The notes: a model not told the origin generated them from the sequence alone. A stretch of DNA of 40,419 bases from an uncultured Verrucomicrobiales bacterium (GCA_937891465.1 CALAHF010000003.1:1-40419); one strand, 5' to 3'. Counted from the stretch's first letter, positions 1 through 9,102 are shown. Numbers and translations: made by a program.

Positions 1-84
1 GCGCATCAAAAAGGAATGGGCAAGATGCTGAAGACAGCCGAAGAGAAAATTCTGCCACTGTTTGTCAGCACGAATTCTCAGTGA
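1..84 (+). CDS. C-terminal end of an unidentified protein (partial)
   Basis: The frame is open from the first base of the window and ends at TGA 82-84, giving 27 residues that end in KILPLFVSTNSQ. The gene starts outside the window. The tail is a mixed charged/hydrophobic helix with no motif I recognise. It converges on the minus-strand PSD1 gene and overlaps its last codons by 7 bp. Because only 27 codons are visible, an open frame by chance is possible, and I assign no function. Confidence 0.45.
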   Translation, partial: AHQKGMGKMLKTAEEKILPLFVSTNSQ

Positions 85-2279
85 TTGAACATGAATTCGC
101 TCGAATTCAACAGCCCCCACATGACGTCGTTGTAAGCACGATGGAGCTGACTACGGTCCTGCGTTTCGGGGATCGTCTTCAAAATTCCTGACAGTTCGGT
201 TTCACTTGGCTTGCGAGTGAGCGCCCGGATAAAAAGCGCCTCTACAATTTCAGTCGGCGTTTCATGCTGATTCATCAGGTATGGAATCACCTTCGGATTT
301 CGCTGAAGCGCCTGATCAATCGTGTGCCCATTAATCAAATGTAGGGCCTGGCTGAGGTTCGCTTCACTCTTGTCCTCACAAGCGCACACGGATTCACGTC
401 GCGCCTGACCAAACGTTTTAAAGAAATACGAATTGTTGGTGTCACTCCGCCCACCTTCAAAAAGCTGAATCGCTTTTTTCGCACTGGAACGGCGGAACTT
501 CGCCTGATAGTCCAACGCGGCATTGAGTGAATCCAGCATCACGTCGGCTCGCATCCGCCGCAAACTTGCGTGCGAGAAAAAGCGTTCATCAAACTTGTTG
601 CTGTCATTCAAAGACGCCGAAAGCTGGTAGGTCCGGCTCAGGCAAATATCGCGAACGAGCTTTTTCTGATCATACTTATAATCTTCCCCGAGACGTTTTC
701 CAATTTCTAGCAACAACGGCGCATTGCTCGGCGGGTTTGAGATCCGGATATCATCGATCTCGTCGATGATACCTCTGCCGAAAAAATGAGCCCAAATTCG
801 ATTCGCAATGTTTTCACGAAAGAGCTCGTTCCCGGGTTGAGTCATCCATTCCGCGAGCACTTTTCGGGGGTCCTTGTCAGCAACGTCCGCGTATTCACCG
901 CCAAGAAATTTGTGAGGCATCAGCCGATCATCCACCGGGTGTTTGGCGGGTTCCGCGTCAACATCGACGAAGGTGAAATACTCACGCGCCTCAGAACCGT
1001 GCTTCCTTCGAACGCCAGTGAAGAAGGATTGGAACGAGTAGTAATCGTCAATCGTCCATCGATCGAAAGGATGATTGTGGCACTGCGCACACTGCGTTCG
1101 AATACCGAGAAAAATCTGAGCGGTATCTTCACTCAGGCGGATGGGGTCCACCTTCCCTTGCGGGATCATCGTATAATAATTCGAAGGCGGATTCGTGAAA
1201 TTTGAGCCATTCCCAGTCAGCAACGCATAGGCAAATTCGTTCACGGGCGTGTTTTCCACCATCTGTTCGCGGATCCACTCAAAGTAATTCCATCCCGCTT
1301 TTTGGGCCGTCCCTTTCTCAGGGTTTGTGTCCGTAAAATTCCGTAACCACTCCCCCCACTTCGCTGCAAATAGCTCTCCAAATGAGTCACGCGAAAGCAA
1401 GTGATCAACAATCTGAGTTCGTTTATCAGGATCGTCCGACGCCATGAAAGTCTGGTATTCACCGGGAGTAGGAACCGTCCCCGAAAGGTCGATCGTCACG
1501 CGCCGGAGAAACTGTTCATCACTGGAGAGCTCAGACGGGATGATTCGCAAATCCTTCAGCTTCGCAAAGACGAGTTCATCAATGTAATTGTTCACCGGCG
1601 GATTGGGCCATTCAAAATTCCCTTCCGGCAACACTGTAATTTCCATGCCGACAGTGAACTTATCGAACCGCGCGAACACATTGGCCCCGCCTGCTTTTGA
1701 TGTCGTGATTTCCCCAAGTTCATCGATCGCTGCAACGGATTCGTCGTTGGTCATAAACAAAGACCAGCGCGTCACATCACGTTCGGAACCGTCATCATAC
1801 GTCGCGATAACCTTCGTCTTAAGAGCTCCGCCAGGCTTTTCAAATTTGTGGACCTTCTTTTCAAAACGAATGCTCGCAGCGAGCGAAGTATCATCAGGAT
1901 CAATCGGCGCCCCTGCTTCCAGCCATTTCAAAATCAGATCATACGACTCCGATTTTGCGGTGAACAATTCGCCTCCGGTGTGGGAAACCGAAGCGGTCGC
2001 CTTTGTCAGTAGGAGGCTTTTTTCCGGAGCTGCCAAATTCACCCGACGCCCCGGGTGCTCTTCCATCAATCGATAGTGATCACCTTCCGGATCGTATCCA
2101 AAAAGCGAAAGCTTGAATCCATCCTGACCACGGCTCGCCCCATGACAATCACCTGCGTTGCAGCCATTCTTCAAAAAGATGGGCATGACGTCACGCTTGA
2201 AACTGATGTCATCAGCCGCATTTGCAGAAGCACTCAAAAGCACCGATAGAGTTACTAGAAAAGAGCAGTGAAATCTCAT
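78..2279 (-). CDS. DUF1549/DUF1553 (PSD1) cytochrome-like protein
   Basis: Predicted exported protein of 733 aa. Residues 1-21 form a Sec signal peptide ending ASANA. A cytochrome-like segment (about 22-125) carries a CX4CH motif, CNAGDCHG, at 40-47. A Big2-like stretch (about 140-215, with YDDGSERDVT) follows, then DUF1549 (about 225-430) with a canonical CXXCH, CAQCHNHPFDRW, from residue 397, then DUF1553 to the C-terminus (EFMFNH). The two motifs suggest covalent heme c and periplasmic electron transfer, but the family's reaction is not known. I chose the ATG at 2277-2279, 6 bp after the upstream stop; a TTG at 2283-2285 would add two residues. It is last in the run DUF1501-propeller-esterase-PPC-PSD1, so translational coupling to the PPC gene is likely. 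A longer paralog lies at 11662-14481. Confidence 0.93.
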   Translation of the reverse strand: MRFHCSFLVTLSVLLSASANAADDISFKRDVMPIFLKNGCNAGDCHGASRGQDGFKLSLFGYDPEGDHYRLMEEHPGRRVNLAAPEKSLLLTKATASVSHTGGELFTAKSESYDLILKWLEAGAPIDPDDTSLAASIRFEKKVHKFEKPGGALKTKVIATYDDGSERDVTRWSLFMTNDESVAAIDELGEITTSKAGGANVFARFDKFTVGMEITVLPEGNFEWPNPPVNNYIDELVFAKLKDLRIIPSELSSDEQFLRRVTIDLSGTVPTPGEYQTFMASDDPDKRTQIVDHLLSRDSFGELFAAKWGEWLRNFTDTNPEKGTAQKAGWNYFEWIREQMVENTPVNEFAYALLTGNGSNFTNPPSNYYTMIPQGKVDPIRLSEDTAQIFLGIRTQCAQCHNHPFDRWTIDDYYSFQSFFTGVRRKHGSEAREYFTFVDVDAEPAKHPVDDRLMPHKFLGGEYADVADKDPRKVLAEWMTQPGNELFRENIANRIWAHFFGRGIIDEIDDIRISNPPSNAPLLLEIGKRLGEDYKYDQKKLVRDICLSRTYQLSASLNDSNKFDERFFSHASLRRMRADVMLDSLNAALDYQAKFRRSSAKKAIQLFEGGRSDTNNSYFFKTFGQARRESVCACEDKSEANLSQALHLINGHTIDQALQRNPKVIPYLMNQHETPTEIVEALFIRALTRKPSETELSGILKTIPETQDRSQLHRAYNDVMWGLLNSSEFMFNH

Positions 2280-2285
2280 GATCAA

Positions 2286-4844
2286 TTATTTGCGTTTGGC
2301 ATCAATTCGAAGCACACCATCTCCGCTCTGCTGGTGAATTTTTTGGCCACCGTCTTTGATTTCAATGTCGGCTGAGATCTCTTTTGCCTGACCGACCAGC
2401 GCATCTTCTGCAACCTTTAGTTTAAAGGTCACCGTCTCGTCACCCGATTCAATTTTTGCTGGCTCGACCAACTCCACGCCGGTCGGCAGTCGAAGCAAGA
2501 TCCCCTGGGCGACGCCTTCGAACTTTCGAAGGTGATTTATCTTTCCGACGATCTCACCCGTCTTGCCTTGCTCAATCGCAGCTCGTTCCAACTCGATTGT
2601 GAGATACGGATCAAGCACTTTGATTTCGATAAATGGCGCAGCCACAAAATGAAACCCCAATCCAGTTCTGACATTTCCGCCCTCGTTTTCGCGGCAATTA
2701 ATCGACAGCTGATACGTCCCGTCTTTCGCTTGGTTGGTTGCTGAGATTTTATAAAAGCCCTCATTCTTTCCAGCTTCAACAACCATCGGAGGTTGCTTCG
2801 TAAGACCCGGCGGCACCCAATCCATCTCTGCGTAGATCGCGCCTTCAAATCCTTCTTTGCGCTCGACGGTCACCTTCAATTCCAGCTCGGCATCCTTCGC
2901 GAGGCCAACTTTGGGCTGCTCCAGTTTCACGCTGAACGGCGCCTCTTCCACAACCGCAAAAGCAGCGAATCGCGTTTTGTTGAAAACCATGTCGTAACTT
3001 CCCCGCCGCTGAGTCGCTCCCGTAGTCATTGCAAATGCACCGCTGAGATTTGCTTTTTCATCGACGGGTTTTGGAATGAGTTCGAAAAGCCCGCACTTCA
3101 GATCGGCATCATAAGGCGCAGAAAATGTGGTCAAAATTACGAGGTCATTTTTTGTGAAAACAGGGCACTCAAACGTGATATCCGCAGGAAGCCCTTTTGC
3201 TTCCAGCGTCATTGGACCATCATAGCGCGCTCCAAACCCATTCTGAATTGCGATTGGCCGGGAGAATGTCGAGCCACGATGGATATTGATCACATCACGC
3301 GTGATATCCCGCTTCGACGGATACGGTGGGAAGTGCGTAAAAATCGTATTTCGGTGTGGCTGAATCTCGATCCGGTAAATGTAATCCTTTCCAAACTCGC
3401 GCCGCGTATCGCCCACGCCAATCAGGTAATCTCCATCTTCATCCGGCTCGAACATGAATACGGGATCCAGCCGATCCTTTACCTGGTGCCGATAGTGGTG
3501 CCCCTCCCAATCATGGCCGTCCCACAGCGAATCATCTTCCTCATAAAGCCGCGAGCTTTTGTTCCCTTCAGCAGGACGCACCCATATAAACGGATCCAGT
3601 TTCGAACCCAGCGTCCGGGCATAGGCACGAACCCGATAGCGCTCGCCCTTTCTTGCGCTGATTTTATACCAATCTTTTTCACCTTCTTTCTCGACTATTC
3701 CATTCAACGCAACGGGTAACGACTGCCCGATCGATTGCGTATTCTCCGGTTTGTTGTGGCCAGATTCTTCCATCACGTTCGGAAAATTCGCGACTTTCAA
3801 TTGGTTCGGAGACGGAATATCACCGCCATAATTGATCAACGCCTCCTCAAATTCGCCCACGCTTTTCGGAAGTTTCACCTTCTCCGTTTTCTCTTCGCCA
3901 TCTTCCAGAAAAACTCGAAGGGTCAACTCATCACCCGCTTTTCCACCAAGCGGATACGTGACCGCTGGCCGTTCGAAATCGCCAATGTGCAACGCGTAGT
4001 GCCGCACCGCTGTTTCGTAATCCATTTGCTGACGTGCCAACACCAAATATTCGCCCGGCTCTTCCGCGATAAACGAAACCATCGGATCCTGACTAAAGAG
4101 TGGCGAATCATCGCAACGAGCAACGCGCTTCCCTGATGGCGAGCGGACCTCCAGCGCCATATCAGTCAGACCGGCATAGTGATATGTTCCGAGACGCGCA
4201 CTCAATATTTGGGCCGTGCATCGCTGACCCGCACTCAATTTTACTTTGTAGTAATCGAAGTCATTCGGCGGCCCTTGAGGCTGATAGCCAACCACCGTTG
4301 AATTCAGCGGAACCAACTGCGCAAACTCCGGTTCATCATTTTTTGTCGAGAAGGGCTCGACCTCCTCGACGACCGGAAATTTCGTAACCCAAAACGAGAG
4401 CATTTCTGAAAGATGCTTTTCGGTTCGGATTCGGAAAAAATATTCTCCAATTTTTGCATCTTTCGCAATGTTGAAGGTGACCTGAATCGCCATTCCCAGT
4501 TCAGCTTTCTCAGTCCTGCCGTTCCATGAATATTCTGAAAGTTGTTTAATTTTTGTGCAGGCGATTCCTTTCTGGTAAAAAAGGATTTCCTCCGCAGTGT
4601 CCAAAAGCGTCCCCTGCACCAGAGCCGTTACCTCGGTTCCCTGCTGCCCAATTTGAGGGATGATTGATTCAGCCGTTTCTTCCTGGCTCCGACCCAGAAC
4701 AGCGGAAAGCAAAACAGCCAAAACGAACCAATAGGGTCTGTTCGCCGAACCAACCCTATTGCTTCGAAACGCCCACACGAACCAACCCTGTTCGTTCGAT
4801 GAACAGACCCTGTTGCTTCGTGAAATTGATAAACGTTGCTGCAT
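2286..4844 (-). CDS. Secreted PPC-domain protein with a palindromic doublet inside its signal-peptide region
   Basis: Large exported protein of 852 aa from the ATG at 4842-4844. Two bacterial pre-peptidase C-terminal (PPC) beta-sandwiches are visible: about 185-280 (DFDYYKVKLSAGQRC) and 375-505 (EKDWYKISARKGERYRV). Ig-like C-terminal modules follow. It parallels the 839-aa protein at 14648-17167, and both precede a PSD1 gene, which suggests a partner of the cytochrome-like protein. The N-terminus is odd: after MQQRLSIS come 33 residues encoded by two 45-bp palindromes (4723-4821), with an RSNRV motif twice at 18-residue spacing, and then LAVLLSAVLGRSQ. Removing those 99 bp leaves a normal signal peptide. 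Earlier starts are possible: ATG 4887-4889, preceded by AAGGA, or GTG 4929-4931. The gene lies 25-110 bp after the esterase stop and 6 bp before the PSD1 start. Confidence 0.88.
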   Translation of the reverse strand: MQQRLSISRSNRVCSSNEQGWFVWAFRSNRVGSANRPYWFVLAVLLSAVLGRSQEETAESIIPQIGQQGTEVTALVQGTLLDTAEEILFYQKGIACTKIKQLSEYSWNGRTEKAELGMAIQVTFNIAKDAKIGEYFFRIRTEKHLSEMLSFWVTKFPVVEEVEPFSTKNDEPEFAQLVPLNSTVVGYQPQGPPNDFDYYKVKLSAGQRCTAQILSARLGTYHYAGLTDMALEVRSPSGKRVARCDDSPLFSQDPMVSFIAEEPGEYLVLARQQMDYETAVRHYALHIGDFERPAVTYPLGGKAGDELTLRVFLEDGEEKTEKVKLPKSVGEFEEALINYGGDIPSPNQLKVANFPNVMEESGHNKPENTQSIGQSLPVALNGIVEKEGEKDWYKISARKGERYRVRAYARTLGSKLDPFIWVRPAEGNKSSRLYEEDDSLWDGHDWEGHHYRHQVKDRLDPVFMFEPDEDGDYLIGVGDTRREFGKDYIYRIEIQPHRNTIFTHFPPYPSKRDITRDVINIHRGSTFSRPIAIQNGFGARYDGPMTLEAKGLPADITFECPVFTKNDLVILTTFSAPYDADLKCGLFELIPKPVDEKANLSGAFAMTTGATQRRGSYDMVFNKTRFAAFAVVEEAPFSVKLEQPKVGLAKDAELELKVTVERKEGFEGAIYAEMDWVPPGLTKQPPMVVEAGKNEGFYKISATNQAKDGTYQLSINCRENEGGNVRTGLGFHFVAAPFIEIKVLDPYLTIELERAAIEQGKTGEIVGKINHLRKFEGVAQGILLRLPTGVELVEPAKIESGDETVTFKLKVAEDALVGQAKEISADIEIKDGGQKIHQQSGDGVLRIDAKRK
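4723..4767 (+). repeat. 45-bp palindromic element, copy A1
   Basis: Left arm starts ACGAACCAATAGGGT and right arm ends CCCTATTGCTTCGA; 17 of 21 arm positions pair around a 3-nt centre. It carries AATAGGG opposite CCCTATT, a paired change relative to the AACAGGG/CCCTGTT of copy C. Orientation is called forward because the left arm has TCTGTTC and the right-arm complement has TTGGTTC. It lies inside coding sequence. Confidence 0.9.
4777..4821 (-). repeat. 45-bp palindromic element, copy A2 (inverted partner of A1)
   Basis: Begins ACGAACCAACCCTGTT and ends CAGACCCTGTTGCTTCGT. The TCTGTTC-type arm is on the right, so it is inverted relative to A1. Nine bases (4768-4776) separate the two copies, giving a 99-bp doublet with a 54-bp period. 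The left arm is rearranged: it reads CCCTGTT where AACAGGG would be expected. It is translated as part of the PPC protein's N-terminus. Confidence 0.85.
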
Positions 4845-4956
4845 GAATAATCCGAGATGAGCCCTCCCAAGAGATGATTCCCTGAACATTTTCCTTAGCA
4901 AAATCGTTGCTTTTATTTCGAATAATTCCACGCGTTCGGCACAGGTGGTTCATAGG

Positions 4957-6786
4957 TCATTTAACCTGCACTTTCGCTCCTAGCGAAGTCACCGTTTTGA
5001 TGAGGCCGGGGAGATCACCGTATTTTACCGCTCCGGGAACGAATTGCGGATCGCGGTAGCTGGTAATATTTTCAAAACGAAAGGAATCATCGGCAAGCGA
5101 AATCGATTTCACAGAATCTGCTGCGGCTGCGGCAATAGCGGCCAACCCGATTGCTTCGGCGCCCAGATCTGCGGTGATGGTGATTTCATTTCCTGCCGCC
5201 TTCGCGTTGCGGATTTGCGCAAGGATTTTCCGAGCACGCATCGCAAATACACTGTGGTTGTAGCCGTGGGTGTAACCGGCGAATTCACGCTTGTTCTCCA
5301 CGACTGGCGTTTGCTCCATCGCTGGTGGCGTTTTTAAATGGAGGGTGGTGACACCGTTTTGGGTTTTGGTTTCGATCCAGTCAGCGGCCTCATCCTTTTT
5401 GATCGGGTCGTCGACCCCCACGAGAACCTGCCACGCCTCGGCAGAGAGTTCAGTCCGTTTTTCCGGAGTAAGTCCGGCAAGTTGCTTATCGGATTGGTCG
5501 GCGAGCCATTTCGTGAGTGATTTTTCGAACGCATCTCCGCCTTCCGGGCGAGGATGCTGCTCATTGTAGACGGCGTGTTCGTCCTCGGTCAGATGGGGGA
5601 AATCGCGTTCAACAATCGGTGTGTCATGTCCGAGCTTGAGATGATCGTTGAACAGTTCGTACATGAGTTTCCGCGTCACGTAATTGTAGTTGTGAGGAAA
5701 ACGAAGTAGATCGGCGCAGGCCACGTCGTCGGGATTCCCGTAAAGCGTGTAGAGCTTTTTCAATTCGGGGAATCCTTTTCCGGTTACGAGCATTTCTTTC
5801 GTCCAGTCGTTTGCAGACGTCATGGCTTGAGGCTTGGGAGCAAACAGTGCGGCGAGTTCGACATTACCGGTTCCAATCCGGAGCAGGCTGGCATTTTCAC
5901 AGGTGCAACCGCCCTGCATTGAACTGGAAACCATACCGTTCGGGAAGGAAACGATGGGCCGTGAATCGATCGCACAAATCATGATCGACTGGGTGCCGCC
6001 GCCACTCCCTCCTGTGACGCCGATGCGATCGGGATCGACGTCAGGAAGACCCTGGAGAAAATCCAATGCGCGAACTGAATTCCATGTCTGGATGCCGAAT
6101 ATTGACTGAAGCCGCATCTCGGCCTGAGCGCTGTATAGCCCCCAACTTTCTTTCCCCTCGAATTCGGGACGCTGCTTCGAAAATCCGTGTCCGAGCTGAC
6201 GAGACAATTGCTGGTTATCAGCATAACCAATCATGTCGTAGAGCAGAGTTACACAACCGAGTCGCGCGAGAGTGACGCATCGGGCGACTTTAGGGAAACG
6301 ACCGGATTCAGCAAACATCTCGCTTCCGGTTTCGAGATGTTTTTTGACACCATCAACACCGAAATCATAAAGTCGCCCGCCATGGCCGTGAGGAGAAAGC
6401 ACGGCGGGGTAATCTTTTCCGGGAGTGGCGTTTTTTCCTGACGGACGAAAGAGCAGTCCGGTCACGTGAAACCCCGGCACACTTTCGAAATAAACTTTCT
6501 CAACGGTAAAACCCTCACGCTGAATTTTTCCATGAACAACCGCATTCAATGGCGTGCGCTCCGGCAACGGAAACAATCCATTGGCCACCAAAACCCGACG
6601 TCGGAGAAGGTCTGAGCGTTTCTCCCATTCTTCAAGATTGTCGGGAACCTGAAATGGAAAGAAGCCGTTCAGGTCTTTCAATTTCACCTGAGGCTCCTGC
6701 CCATTTACGGTTCCAATTAGCAGAGTGCCGGTGAGGCAAAAAATGGAAAGCACAACTTGATACGAAAATAGCCGGAAAAATCTCAT
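4957..6786 (-). CDS. Secreted alpha/beta-hydrolase, acetylxylan-esterase-like
   Basis: Predicted exported serine esterase of 609 aa, with a signal peptide at about 1-29 ending TVNG. The hydrolase domain spans about 60-420. It has an HGHGG oxyanion-type turn (SPHGHGGRLYD), a nucleophile elbow GGSGGGTQS with Ser261 from codon positions, and HNYNYV as a candidate catalytic His region. About 160 further residues form a Gly/Ala-rich C-terminal domain. Related secreted proteins in this phylum are annotated as acetylxylan or glucuronoyl esterases; the substrate here is an inference. The start is the ATG at 6784-6786. It sits between a propeller-like gene and the PPC gene in the first PSD1 operon; the second triad has no such gene. 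Confidence 0.85.
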   Translation of the reverse strand: MRFFRLFSYQVVLSIFCLTGTLLIGTVNGQEPQVKLKDLNGFFPFQVPDNLEEWEKRSDLLRRRVLVANGLFPLPERTPLNAVVHGKIQREGFTVEKVYFESVPGFHVTGLLFRPSGKNATPGKDYPAVLSPHGHGGRLYDFGVDGVKKHLETGSEMFAESGRFPKVARCVTLARLGCVTLLYDMIGYADNQQLSRQLGHGFSKQRPEFEGKESWGLYSAQAEMRLQSIFGIQTWNSVRALDFLQGLPDVDPDRIGVTGGSGGGTQSIMICAIDSRPIVSFPNGMVSSSMQGGCTCENASLLRIGTGNVELAALFAPKPQAMTSANDWTKEMLVTGKGFPELKKLYTLYGNPDDVACADLLRFPHNYNYVTRKLMYELFNDHLKLGHDTPIVERDFPHLTEDEHAVYNEQHPRPEGGDAFEKSLTKWLADQSDKQLAGLTPEKRTELSAEAWQVLVGVDDPIKKDEAADWIETKTQNGVTTLHLKTPPAMEQTPVVENKREFAGYTHGYNHSVFAMRARKILAQIRNAKAAGNEITITADLGAEAIGLAAIAAAAADSVKSISLADDSFRFENITSYRDPQFVPGAVKYGDLPGLIKTVTSLGAKVQVK

Positions 6787-6854
6787 CTTATAGTTGTTCT
6801 CGCATTCGGAAGGCTTGTCCCATGCGCCATCACGTCCTTGTCAGGGAATTCATG

Positions 6855-6869
6855 ACTCGAATATCGAGT
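6855..6869. other. Small perfect hairpin after the propeller gene
   Basis: ACTCGA, a three-base loop and TCGAGT lie 2 bp downstream of the minus-strand stop at 6872. No T-run follows, so this is at best a weak terminator or mRNA 3'-end structure inside the operon. Confidence 0.35.
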
Positions 6870-6871
6870 GG

Positions 6872-7672
6872 TTATTTTTTAGCAGGGATTAATTCAAGGC
6901 TGCCAGCTTCATTTACGCGCGCTTCATGGAGAATCCCCAGGTGTTTGCCAGCTTCGGTTTTCGGCCCTGTGGCGATCATAAATTTTCCCGGAGCAACTCC
7001 GAAAATTCCCAACGATCCGTTGAATTTAGATTTACCCTGCATCTGGAAATTAGGGCCAGCTTTCACCAGCTCAGCAGGCTTTCCATAACATCCGAACCAC
7101 CACGCGCCATCATGCCAGGCAGCGGTCTGAATCCCGAGCAAGGTCCAACCGCTTTTGATGATGTGTTTTTTCACAAACCGAAATTTCGGGTCGTATTCAT
7201 ACACATAATTTTCTGCCACGCCTTCAGGTAATCCTCCCACTACGAAAAAATGGTCATCACGGACATCCATTCCTCCAGCGCCATGAAAAACTTCCGGAAC
7301 CGCATGCTTGGAAAGTTCTCTCAAATCGCCGGCGTCATAAACGTAAACCCATGAATCCGCATTTCCTTTCGGGTCGTTAAATTTCCCCAGATTGACTGCC
7401 ACGTAGACTTTTCCATCGGTGAAACAAAGATCACCATGATGATCTGCAACCGCCACCTTTTGAATCAGTTTTCCATTCGCGTCCGTCTTGACAAGTTCGG
7501 TAGTGAAAGACCAAAAAAGATTCCCTTCGCCGTCGCGACAAACGCCCTGAAGGTGCTTGGCGTAACTACCATCGCATTCGATAGGCGCGGCGACTTCTTC
7601 AGTTTGCGATTTTCCCGCAGCCGCAGTGAAAATCAGAACTCCTGCCAACAAATGTCGAATCAAGCAATGCAT
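6872..7672 (-). CDS. Secreted propeller-like protein of unknown function
   Basis: Predicted exported protein of 266 aa with a signal peptide at about 1-21 (MHCLIRHLLAGVLIFTAAAG). The body has repeated strand-turn-strand patterns such as GVCRDGEGNLFWSF, GKLIQKVAVADHHGDLCF and VYVYDAGDLREL, consistent with beta-propeller blades. I see no catalytic motif and recognise no family. A GTG at 7727-7729 overlaps the stop of the DUF1501 gene, but the 19 residues it would add do not look like a signal peptide, so the ATG at 7670-7672 is preferred. Lying between DUF1501 and the esterase, it probably acts in the periplasm with them. Confidence 0.75.
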   Translation of the reverse strand: MHCLIRHLLAGVLIFTAAAGKSQTEEVAAPIECDGSYAKHLQGVCRDGEGNLFWSFTTELVKTDANGKLIQKVAVADHHGDLCFTDGKVYVAVNLGKFNDPKGNADSWVYVYDAGDLRELSKHAVPEVFHGAGGMDVRDDHFFVVGGLPEGVAENYVYEYDPKFRFVKKHIIKSGWTLLGIQTAAWHDGAWWFGCYGKPAELVKAGPNFQMQGKSKFNGSLGIFGVAPGKFMIATGPKTEAGKHLGILHEARVNEAGSLELIPAKK

Positions 7673-7725
7673 CCGGTAATATTGGACAGCCACGGTCTTT
7701 ATGTAAAGGGGCGCTACCAAGTCAG

Positions 7726-9102
7726 TCACGCAATCAACGCATCCACCGGTTTGCCTTCATCGACGATTTCAATGGGCCGTTCACCGGCTGCCATCAGCTC
7801 TTTTTGCGAATTGATGCCGATGCATTTGTAAATTGTGGAATGCAAATCACAGAGTGGGACCGCGTCTTTAGACGGATCGCTTGAAGTGGCGTCGCTGTCT
7901 CCGTAGAAGAGACCACGATTCAAACCACCACCAGCCATCCCGATTGAGAAAACGCGAGACCAGTGATCGCGTCCCGCAGAGGCGTTGATCTTCGGCGTGC
8001 GACCAAATTCCGATGCTACCCAGATCAAAGTGCTATCGAGCATGCCTCGTTCATCAAGATCGTTGATTAGCGCCGCAAGAGCATGATCAAAAGACGGCAT
8101 TTGTCGTTCATACTCCTCGCGAAGCTGCACGTGATTGTCCCAGGCCCCGTATTGCAGAGACACAAAACGCGCGCCCGCTTCGACAAGACGACGAGCCAAC
8201 AACATGCGGCCACCGGCTACTGATCCGAGCGATGTCCCGTATGTTTTGCGCTCCAGAAACTTCCCCATGCCATATTTTTCCTTCATCGCCTCCGACTCCT
8301 TCGACATGTCAAACGCATCGCGAACGGCCTGCGAAGAGATCATGGCGTATGCCTGATCGTAATAGGAATCCATCGTTTCGAGTGCCGCCTGATTCGATTC
8401 CAATTTTCGAAACTGTTCATTTACAAGCGACCGAATCGTCTTCCGATCACTGAAGGCCTCCATGTCGACTCCGTTTGGCAATCTCAGATCCCGAACCTGA
8501 AAATTATCGCCGTCTGCAGGATCTCCGCCAACTCCAAACGAACCATATTTTTCGCTCAAATAACCGGTTCCAGCACCGGCAACTCCACTTACATCCGGAA
8601 CCCCGATATAAGCCGGCAGCCCTTTTCGGGGACCGAACTCGTGATTCACCACCGCCCCGACCGACGGGTGCTTGATCGCCTGGCTGGGTTTCTGGCCGGT
8701 GATCATGTTGTAGGTGGCAAGCCCGTGGTCCGGAATATTCCCGACCACTGAACGCACCACGCACACTTTGTCTGCGACCTTGGCAATTTCCGGCCACATC
8801 TCGCCAACCTTAATTCCCGGAATTGGCGTTTTATGAAACCCAAATGGGCCCCGGTATTCCAGGGGTGCTTCCGGCTTCGGATTCCACGTTTCCTGGGCAG
8901 CAATTCCTCCCGGAAGTATGATTTGAATCACACTCTTCGCGGTTCCTTCTTTCGAAACGAAATCTTTCTGCGCGGCTTCCGTTCGGAGAACATTACCGAG
9001 CGAAATCCCCAATCCCGTGAGCGATCCAACCCGTAACATATCGCGGCGGGAATGATTGAGTTTCTGAAAGCCGGAGCAACCGGCCGAACGGGATTTTTTC
9101 AT
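7726..9102 (-). CDS. DUF1501 family protein with Tat signal
   Basis: Protein of 458 aa. Its N-terminus carries a twin-arginine motif, SRRDMLRVG, at Arg19-Arg20, followed by a hydrophobic stretch, so export of a folded protein is expected. The body is DUF1501 (alkaline phosphatase/sulfatase-like fold), with LPGGIAAQETWNPKPEAP, SEFGRTPKINASAGRDHW and the C-terminal IVDEGKPV region. DUF1501 genes in the PVC group usually neighbour DUF1549/DUF1553 genes, as here. The catalytic activity is not established. I chose the ATG at 9100-9102 over a TTG at 9109-9111. It is first in the run 9102-78 and so probably carries the operon promoter within 9103-9262. The paralog at 17200-18531 shares the N-terminal GC-x-x-F and Tat arrangement. 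Confidence 0.92.
   Translation of the reverse strand: MKKSRSAGCSGFQKLNHSRRDMLRVGSLTGLGISLGNVLRTEAAQKDFVSKEGTAKSVIQIILPGGIAAQETWNPKPEAPLEYRGPFGFHKTPIPGIKVGEMWPEIAKVADKVCVVRSVVGNIPDHGLATYNMITGQKPSQAIKHPSVGAVVNHEFGPRKGLPAYIGVPDVSGVAGAGTGYLSEKYGSFGVGGDPADGDNFQVRDLRLPNGVDMEAFSDRKTIRSLVNEQFRKLESNQAALETMDSYYDQAYAMISSQAVRDAFDMSKESEAMKEKYGMGKFLERKTYGTSLGSVAGGRMLLARRLVEAGARFVSLQYGAWDNHVQLREEYERQMPSFDHALAALINDLDERGMLDSTLIWVASEFGRTPKINASAGRDHWSRVFSIGMAGGGLNRGLFYGDSDATSSDPSKDAVPLCDLHSTIYKCIGINSQKELMAAGERPIEIVDEGKPVDALIA

Noticed and set aside
4664-4846. Plus-strand small ORF reading through the A doublet
   Set aside because: It is open only because the palindromic element has few stops in any frame, and has no signal, RBS or family match.
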